A stretch of DNA of 64,000 bases from Bog-473 sp963781955. GTDB lineage: Bacteria > Actinomycetota > Acidimicrobiia > Acidimicrobiales > RAAP-2. The DNA lies in contig CAWAHU010000001.1 of the NCBI GenBank assembly GCA_963781955.1, positions 1,426,001 to 1,490,000 of the forward strand. The letters are read 5' to 3'. Position 1 is the stretch's first letter; each line of letters begins with the position of its first letter. Shown one piece after another: positions 59,011 through 64,000 of this stretch. The notes beneath the pieces were generated by a model that did not search any database, was not told the origin of the DNA, and worked only from the letters and a program-made list of their open reading frames with translations. A program made the position numbers and the translations under genes.

Positions 59011-61061
59011 GTCCCGGGCTCCCTTCTGGCGCGACCTCCGTGGCGGGCCAGGAGCGCTCGCGCCCGCTCGGCCACGTGCTCGGCGGTGAACCCGAATTGC
59101 TCCATGACGACGGCGCCGGGGGCGGAAGCCCCGAAGTGGTCGATGCCGATGCAGTCGTCGGCGTAGCGCTCCCATCCGAACGTCGAACCGGCCTCGATGC
59201 TCAGGACCGGCAGCCCCGGCGGGAACACGCTGACCCGGTATTCGTCGCTCTGCCCCTCGAACCACTCCCAGCAGGGGAAGGAGACGACGCGGGCCCGCAC
59301 CCCCTCCTCGGCCAGAGACGCCGCGGCGGCGACGCAGTGCTGCACCTCGCTCCCGGTGCCGACGAGCACGATCTGTGCGCCGTCCCCGGGGTCGGTCAGG
59401 ACATAGGCCCCGCGGGGCACGCCGTCACCGGCCCGCTCCCCGGTCGCGGCCAGGACCGGGACGTTCTGGCGTGACAGCACCAGGCCCACCGGACCATCCG
59501 CCTCCACCGCCCGGTGCCAGGCCTGCGCGGTCTCGTTGGCGTCGGCCGGGCGCACCAGGGCCAGGCCCGGCATGGCCCGCAGCGAGGCCAGGTGCTCCAC
59601 CGGCTGGTGCGTGGGGCCGTCCTCCCCGAGCCCGATGGAGTCGTGCGTCCACGAGTAGACGACGTGTGACCCGGTGAGTGCAGCGAGGCGCACCGCCGGG
59701 CGCATGTAGTCGGAGAACACGAAGAAGGTGCCGCCCACAGGCAGCAGACCGCCGTGCTGGGCCATGCCGTTCATGACCGAGCCCATGGCGTGCTCACGGA
59801 TCCCGTAGTGGACCTGGGTCCCACCAGGCGCACTGGCTGAGAGGGCGTCCGCCCCCTTGAGCTTCACGCCGTTGTTCCCCGTGAGGTCGGCCGACCCGGC
59901 GACCAGGCCCGGGATGCGCGCCGCGGTGGCGTCGATGCACTGGTTGACCGCATGCCGGGTGGCCAGATCCGTTCCGGCCTCGAAGCGCGGCAGGTCGTCG
60001 GCCCACCCGGCCAGGCCGTGCCCGGCCTGGCCGGCGTCCCACGCGGCCCGGTCGCCCTTCCAGGCGGCCAGGCGCGCCTCCCACTCGGCCCGCAGCTCGG
60101 CCCCGCGGGTCACCTGACGCCGGTAGAGCTCGTAGACCTCGTCGGGCACCCAGAACGGTTGGTCGGGTGGCAGTCCCAGGATCTCCTTGGTCGCCGAGAT
60201 CTCCGCCTCGCCGAAAGGGCTCCCGTGGGCCTCGGCGGTGTCGGTCAGCTTCGGTGAGGGCCACCCGATATGACTGCGCAGGACCAGGAGTGTCGGCTTG
60301 GCGTCGGGACCGTCGGCCGGCTCGTCGAGCGCCTCGCGTAGTGCCGCCTCGAGTCCGTCGACGTCGTTGGCCATCTCGCCCAGGTTGCGCACACGCCACC
60401 CGTAGGCCTCGAAGCGCTGCACGGCGTCGTCGCCGTAGGTGAGCTCGGTCGGGCCGTCGATGGTGATGTGGTTGTCGTCGTAGACGGCGAGCAGCCTCCC
60501 CAGTCCGAGGTGCCCGGCCAGTGAAGCCGCCTCGTGGGAGATCCCCTCCATGATGCAGCCGTCGCTGGCCACCACGAAGGTCCGGTGGTCGCACACCTCG
60601 GGGCCGAAACGGGCCCGGAGCCAGCGCTCGGCCACGGCCAGGCCCACGGCGTTGGCGAAGCCCTGGCCCAGGGGCCCGGTGGTCACCTCAATCCCTGCCG
60701 TGTGGTCGTACTCGGGGTGCCCCGGCGTCTTGCTACCCCATTGGCGGAACTGCCGCAGGTCCTCGAGCGAGAGGTCGTACCCGGTCAGGTGCAGCATGGC
60801 GTACTGCAGGATGCTGGCGTGCCCGCACGACAGCACGAAGCGGTCGCGGTCGGGCCACGTCGGGTCGACGGGGTCGTAGCGCATGATGCGGGTCCACAGG
60901 ACGTGGGCCAGCGGGGCCAGCGCCATGGCCGTCCCCGAGTGCCCGGAGTTGGCTTCTTCGGGTGCGTCCATGGCCAGCCCGCGCACGACGTTGATCCCCA
61001 GCTCGACCAGCCGCGGGTCCTGCGCGACCGGCGGGGGTGCGTGGGTGGTCACGTGGTCCAC
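59007..61061 (-). CDS. tkt: Transketolase
   Basis: 684 aa, normal size, from a GTG. Thiamine-diphosphate motifs: VLSCGHASILQYAMLHLTGY, FVVASDGCIMEGISHEAASL (GDGxxxEG variant, here S-D-G-C-I-M-E-G), LLAVYDDNHITIDGPTELTY and the Glu of the pyrimidine domain in PVGGTFFVFSDYMRPAVRLA. It transfers two-carbon units between sugar phosphates. With the coupled transaldolase it supplies the non-oxidative pentose phosphate pathway. The start lies 73 bp from the divergent thioesterase start. Confidence 0.95.
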   Translation of the reverse strand: MDHVTTHAPPPVAQDPRLVELGINVVRGLAMDAPEEANSGHSGTAMALAPLAHVLWTRIMRYDPVDPTWPDRDRFVLSCGHASILQYAMLHLTGYDLSLEDLRQFRQWGSKTPGHPEYDHTAGIEVTTGPLGQGFANAVGLAVAERWLRARFGPEVCDHRTFVVASDGCIMEGISHEAASLAGHLGLGRLLAVYDDNHITIDGPTELTYGDDAVQRFEAYGWRVRNLGEMANDVDGLEAALREALDEPADGPDAKPTLLVLRSHIGWPSPKLTDTAEAHGSPFGEAEISATKEILGLPPDQPFWVPDEVYELYRRQVTRGAELRAEWEARLAAWKGDRAAWDAGQAGHGLAGWADDLPRFEAGTDLATRHAVNQCIDATAARIPGLVAGSADLTGNNGVKLKGADALSASAPGGTQVHYGIREHAMGSVMNGMAQHGGLLPVGGTFFVFSDYMRPAVRLAALTGSHVVYSWTHDSIGLGEDGPTHQPVEHLASLRAMPGLALVRPADANETAQAWHRAVEADGPVGLVLSRQNVPVLAATGERAGDGVPRGAYVLTDPGDGAQIVLVGTGSEVQHCVAAAASLAEEGVRARVVSFPCWEWFEGQSDEYRVSVFPPGLPVLSIEAGSTFGWERYADDCIGIDHFGASAPGAVVMEQFGFTAEHVAERARALLARHGGRARREPGT

Positions 61062-61134
61062 CCTAACGCCCTACCCTCGACCTGGGAGATGGATTCCCGG
61101 CGGGTTCACGTACGCTTCACCCGTGGTCTCACGG

Positions 61135-61539
61135 ATGCAGGTACCCCCCAACAGCGACCTGACGCTCGGGATGGTGTGCCTCGAGAAGTCGACCCCCGGG
61201 CGCTGCGTCTGGCGCATGGTGGCCGACGAGCGTTTCGCCAACCCGGCGGGCATCATGCAGGGCGGGTTCCTCGGTGCCTTCGCCGACTCGTCAATGGGGG
61301 CGGCAGCCGTGACCTTCGTCGAGGGCCGGCGCGTCTTCGCCTCCAACGCCGAGATGAAGATCAGCTTCTTGCGCCCGGTCCCGCCGGGCGCCGAGCTCAC
61401 GTGCACCGCCGAGGTGGTCTCCGGCGGGCGCCGGCTGGCCTTCGTCGAGGCCGGCATCACGGCACAGGTGGCGCGAGACGTGCAACCCCAGTTGGTAGCG
61501 CGGGCGTCCTCCACCTACGTCTTCAAGGACCGGGACTGA
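61135..61539 (+). CDS. PaaI-like hotdog-fold thioesterase
   Basis: 134 aa from the ATG at 61135 (a GTG at 61123 is also possible). The hotdog pattern is clear: RFANPAGIMQGGFLGAFADS with the catalytic Asp region GG-FLGAFADSSMG, SNAEMKISFLRPVPPGAELT and FVEAGITAQVARDVQPQLVA. This class hydrolyses acyl-CoA or phenylacetyl-CoA esters, often as housekeeping. Divergent from tkt, upstream of a chain of small membrane genes but 92 bp apart, so probably separately expressed. Confidence 0.9.
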   Translation: MQVPPNSDLTLGMVCLEKSTPGRCVWRMVADERFANPAGIMQGGFLGAFADSSMGAAAVTFVEGRRVFASNAEMKISFLRPVPPGAELTCTAEVVSGGRRLAFVEAGITAQVARDVQPQLVARASSTYVFKDRD

Positions 61540-61630
61540 CGCCACCGGGGGAGCCCGGTCGTGCCCCGCCGTCCCCCGAACGGCGTGGTGTTTGCACATG
61601 GGGGGCGCCTGGACCAGGATTGTCCGCCAC

Positions 61631-62041
61631 ATGGCACCACCATCGGACAATGGCCGTCACGGGCTGCGCCACGCCGGGGACGACGCGTTCCAGCTCACGG
61701 TCGACTACCTCAAGCAGGAGACGGTCGACCCCCTGCGGGGCCTGGGCCGCTTCCTCTACATGGGGATCGCCGGGTCGTTCTTCCTGGCCGCCGGCATCCT
61801 TCTCATCCTCATCGGGATCCTGCGGCTGCTGCAGACCGAGACGGGTTCGGCCCTCACGGGCGACCTGTCGTGGGTGCCCTACGCCGTGGTGGTCATCCTC
61901 GGCATCGTCGTGATCGCCGTGGCCACGTGGCGCATCACCGCCGGGCCGGGCCAGCAGAAGCTGCCCGCCGTGATGGTCCAGCGCCAGAACCGGGAGGCCG
62001 AGGCCGCCCTCGAGAACCAGGTACAGGAGGGAGCCAGCTGA
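61631..62041 (+). CDS. Actinobacterial holin-X-like membrane protein
   Basis: 136 aa from an ATG at 61631. A soluble start (LTVDYLKQETVDPLRGLGRF) leads to two hydrophobic segments, FLYMGIAGSFFLAAGILLIL and VPYAVVVILGIVVIAVATWR, then a charged tail. The pattern fits the phage-holin-III/Actinobacterial Holin-X group. It is the first of three small membrane genes joined by overlaps, ending in trmI. Role unknown; no phage genes are near. Confidence 0.72.
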   Translation: MAPPSDNGRHGLRHAGDDAFQLTVDYLKQETVDPLRGLGRFLYMGIAGSFFLAAGILLILIGILRLLQTETGSALTGDLSWVPYAVVVILGIVVIAVATWRITAGPGQQKLPAVMVQRQNREAEAALENQVQEGAS

Positions 62042-62274
62042 TGGCGGGGACGACGACGAAGGCGGGGGGCAACGGGCGGCTGATCACCCGCGAGGATCTG
62101 CAGGCGGCCTACTCCCAGGTCATGGGCGAAGGTGAGGCGACGGCACGCGCCGCGGCCCCGCGGGGGCTGGCCGTGGCGGGCGCCATCGGCATCCTCGTCA
62201 TCGCCCTGGCCTTCCTGGCCGGACGACGCCGCGGCCGTGCCACCTCGGCCGTCGTCGAGATCCGGCGGCTCTGA
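62041..62274 (+). CDS. Small single-helix membrane protein, coupled
   Basis: 77 aa. The ATG overlaps the previous stop by one base (TGATG), so translation is coupled. A charged head (RLITREDLQAAYSQVMGEGE) precedes one hydrophobic helix (GLAVAGAIGILVIALAFLAG) and a basic tail (RRRGRATSAVVEIRRL), suggesting the N-terminus faces out and the tail stays inside. No family recognised. Confidence 0.75.
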   Translation: MAGTTTKAGGNGRLITREDLQAAYSQVMGEGEATARAAAPRGLAVAGAIGILVIALAFLAGRRRGRATSAVVEIRRL

Positions 62275-62275
62275 C

Positions 62276-62485
62276 GTGGACATCCTGCTACGTCGGTTCC
62301 TGCGCGCCGGCGTGCGTCGTGGCCTGGCCGGCAACTGGTACTGGTTCCTCCTCGCCGGGGCCACCTTCTTCTTGCGCCGCGTCCTCAACGACCGGAGCAG
62401 CGTGGTGTCGTCGGTGACGGTCAAGCCGGGAGAGCAGCTGCTGATCACGGTGCGCGACCGCGACGCCGTTGCCGCCGAAGCCTGA
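62276..62485 (+). CDS. Small basic membrane-associated protein
   Basis: 69 aa from a GTG one base after the previous stop. One short hydrophobic segment (WYWFLLAGATFFL) is followed by RRVLNDRSSVVSSVTVKPGE and a beta-like tail. Four bases separate its stop region from the next gene, so it completes a compact set of three small membrane genes ahead of trmI. Confidence 0.75.
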   Translation: MDILLRRFLRAGVRRGLAGNWYWFLLAGATFFLRRVLNDRSSVVSSVTVKPGEQLLITVRDRDAVAAEA

Positions 62486-62490
62486 CGGAC

Positions 62491-63264
62491 GTGCCGGGCC
62501 CGCTCGCGGCGGGGGAGCGGGTGCTCCTCGTCGACGCCAAGGACCGCCGCTACCTGGTCACCCTGGTGGCAGGGGCCTCATTCCACACGCATGCGGGCAT
62601 CCTGGCCCACGACGACCTGATCGGGGCCACCGAGGGGAGCAGTGTCACCGGCTCGACCGGGCGGTCCTTCCTCGTGCTGCGGCCGACGCTGAGCGACGTC
62701 ATCCTCAAGATGCCCCGGGGGGCGCAGGTCATCTACCCGAAGGACCTCGGCGCCATCCTCATGGCCGCCGACATCGCGCCGGGCCAGCGCGTGCTCGAGG
62801 CCGGGGTGGGTTCGGGCGCGCTGTCCATGACCGTGCTGCGAGCCGGCGCCTCGGTCGTGGGATACGAGCTGCGCCAGGACTTCGCCGAGCGGGCGCAGAC
62901 CAACGTGGTGGCCGCCCTCGGGCCCGACGTGCCTTACCGGATCGAGATCCGCGACGTGACCGAGGGAATCGACGAGACGGCGCTCGACCGGATCCTCCTC
63001 GACATGCCCGAGCCGCACAAGGTCGTGCCGGCGGCGGCGGCGGCCCTGCGGCCGGGCGGGATCCTGCTCGCCTACCTGCCGACCATCAACCAGACGGCGC
63101 TGCTGCGCCAGACGCTCGACGCCGACGAGGTGCCGTTCGGCCTGGCCGAGACCCAGGAGGTCCTGCGGCGCACGTGGCACGTCGAAGCCCGCTCGGTGCG
63201 GCCGGACCACCGGATGGTGGGGCACACCGGGTTCCTCACGACGGCGCGGCGCCTGGGGAGCTAG
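62491..63264 (+). CDS. trmI: tRNA (adenine58-N1)-methyltransferase
   Basis: 257 aa from a GTG. Methylates A58 in the T loop of tRNAs using S-adenosylmethionine. The conserved N-terminal beta domain ends at DVILKMPRGAQVIYPKDLGA, then the SAM motif RVLEAGVGSGALSMTVLRAG and the catalytic region ALDRILLDMPEPHKVVPAAA. LLAYLPTINQTALL closes the fold. Actinobacterial genomes usually place it beside the proteasome ATPase gene, as seen here (ferredoxin between). Confidence 0.95.
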   Translation: MPGPLAAGERVLLVDAKDRRYLVTLVAGASFHTHAGILAHDDLIGATEGSSVTGSTGRSFLVLRPTLSDVILKMPRGAQVIYPKDLGAILMAADIAPGQRVLEAGVGSGALSMTVLRAGASVVGYELRQDFAERAQTNVVAALGPDVPYRIEIRDVTEGIDETALDRILLDMPEPHKVVPAAAAALRPGGILLAYLPTINQTALLRQTLDADEVPFGLAETQEVLRRTWHVEARSVRPDHRMVGHTGFLTTARRLGS

Positions 63265-63348
63265 GGCCTCGAGGGCCTGGCGAGCAGCGGGTGGAGAAAG
63301 AGGGACTGCAAGGGGCTCGACCGGCCCGGCGGCCGGGCTCCTGTCCGG

Positions 63349-63585
63349 TCAGTCGCGCTCGATGAAGATGCACTCCCCGGGGCACTCCTCCGAGGCCTCG
63401 ACGACCGCGTCCTCGAGATCGCCGGGGACCGCCGCCATGCCCGAGGAGCCACCCGGGTCGTTCTTGGTGTCCTCGCCTTCCTTCACGTAGGCCAGGCCGT
63501 CGTCGAGGAGGGTGAACACGGCAGGCGCAATCTCCTCGCAGAGCCCGTCGCCCGTGCAGAGATCCTGGTCGATCCAGACCTTCAT
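63349..63585 (-). CDS. 3Fe-4S-type ferredoxin
   Basis: 78 aa from an ATG with GGAGAG 10 nt upstream. DLCTGDGLCEEIAPAVF has C-x5-C, and SEECPGECIFIE the third Cys, the pattern of a single [3Fe-4S] or Asp-containing [4Fe-4S] cluster. Such ferredoxins carry electrons to cytochrome P450 or other oxygenases. It lies between trmI and the proteasome ATPase on the opposite strand, a placement common in actinobacteria; a functional link is not established. Confidence 0.92.
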   Translation of the reverse strand: MKVWIDQDLCTGDGLCEEIAPAVFTLLDDGLAYVKEGEDTKNDPGGSSGMAAVPGDLEDAVVEASEECPGECIFIERD

Positions 63586-63905
63586 GTATCCGACTCTCTC
63601 CTTGTCACCGCCACCCCTCGGGGGCACCAGGTCACCGCCGACCCGGGTCCCAGGACCGAGCCCCGAGACCGTAGTGAGGCGGGCCGCGAGGCACCAAATC
63701 GACCCCGAGGCGTCTCCTCATCGTACCTGGCCCGCGTCCCGGCACTGCGACACTTCGCCACGGCCCCGCCCCGGGCAGCCCGGAACCCCTGAGCGCCGCA
63801 CGCCTCCGGCGTCGCCCGTCGGCCACGGGCCGCACCGGCGGATCCGGATCGGGGTGTACGGGATGCCGCGGGCAGGCAGTGGGACGAGGGGTAGGGTGAC
63901 CCACG

Positions 63906-64000
63906 ATGACGGTGAATCCCGACGACGCCGCCGCCCAGACGGAGGCCTTGCGCGCCGAGCTGGCGGATGCCGAGGACGAGATCCACGCCCTGCGGCGCCG
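63906..64000 (+). CDS. arc: Proteasome-associated ATPase (ARC/Mpa), N-terminal end only
   Basis: Only 31 residues fall in the window: MTVNPDDAAAQTEALRAELA, then EDEIHALRR. This acidic, leucine-spaced start is the coiled-coil that binds pupylated substrates in the mycobacterial Mpa family. The frame is open to the right edge. The call rests on the coiled coil and its position after trmI and a ferredoxin, the usual neighbourhood. Confidence 0.72.
   Translation, partial: MTVNPDDAAAQTEALRAELADAEDEIHALRR

Noticed and set aside
57895..59265. 456-aa version of transaldolase
   Set aside because: The extra N-terminal 85 residues are transketolase sequence in another frame; the ATG at 59010 overlaps the transketolase stop in the usual way.

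Overview
This window looks like the chromosome of a high-GC actinobacterium, most likely of the class Acidimicrobiia or a close relative. The evidence is the right-hand block: a two-domain FO synthase for coenzyme F420, an actinobacterial tRNA m1A58 methyltransferase followed by a small ferredoxin and the start of a proteasomal ATPase (ARC/Mpa type), DUF2510, DUF4235 and DUF1918 proteins, many GTG starts, and a secreted amidase with the 'GYWLV..DGGIF' repeats often seen in this group. The taxonomic call is an inference from gene content, not a measurement.

Layout. 1-8.3 kb: a DUF2510 membrane protein cut by the window edge, a complete IS110 transposase, two Thr/Ser-rich lipoproteins, a broken second IS110 copy, a hydrolase-nucleotide cyclase fusion and a phosphofructokinase whose key residues point to pyrophosphate as phosphoryl donor. 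8.3-46.6 kb: an accessory mosaic of mostly single, unrelated genes (small alpha/beta-barrel proteins, RidA-like and DinB-like proteins, a PadR/membrane pair, GMC oxidoreductase, dienelactone hydrolase, acyl-CoA ligase, orphan FtsX permease, glycosyltransferase, beta-helix surface protein, GlcG and isocitrate-lyase-like proteins, amidohydrolase and others). It is interrupted by an IS21-type element (36063-38385, 4-bp GTGC duplication) and an IS1182-type element (44713-46463, CTAG duplication), and is rich in gene fragments. 46.6-64 kb: a dense, higher-GC, mostly core block with an N-acyl (penicillin-type) acylase, NlpC/P60 cell-wall hydrolase, acyl-CoA ligase, 2',3'-cyclic phosphodiesterase, amidase, LOG-like protein, fbiC, transaldolase and transketolase, a chain of small membrane proteins, trmI, ferredoxin and the proteasomal ATPase start.

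The most striking unexplained signal is a pair of related non-coding repeat families confined to about 8.8-46.6 kb. One is about 190-200 bp long (eight copies seen, several truncated). The other is a 30-40 bp hairpin (about fifteen copies) that resembles the 3' end of the long one. Every copy I found lies in the same orientation on the + strand, almost always between genes, and the hairpin arms show at least one compensatory base change. No recombinase of obvious relevance is encoded between them. They could be a non-autonomous mobile element, structured RNA ends, or recombination sites that assembled this mosaic.

Several reading frames are broken, and some breaks sit at homopolymers (beta-helix gene, istA, a SnoaL-like gene) or a GC-only insertion (istB). 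They may be real decay, slippage or assembly error; the raw reads would decide.
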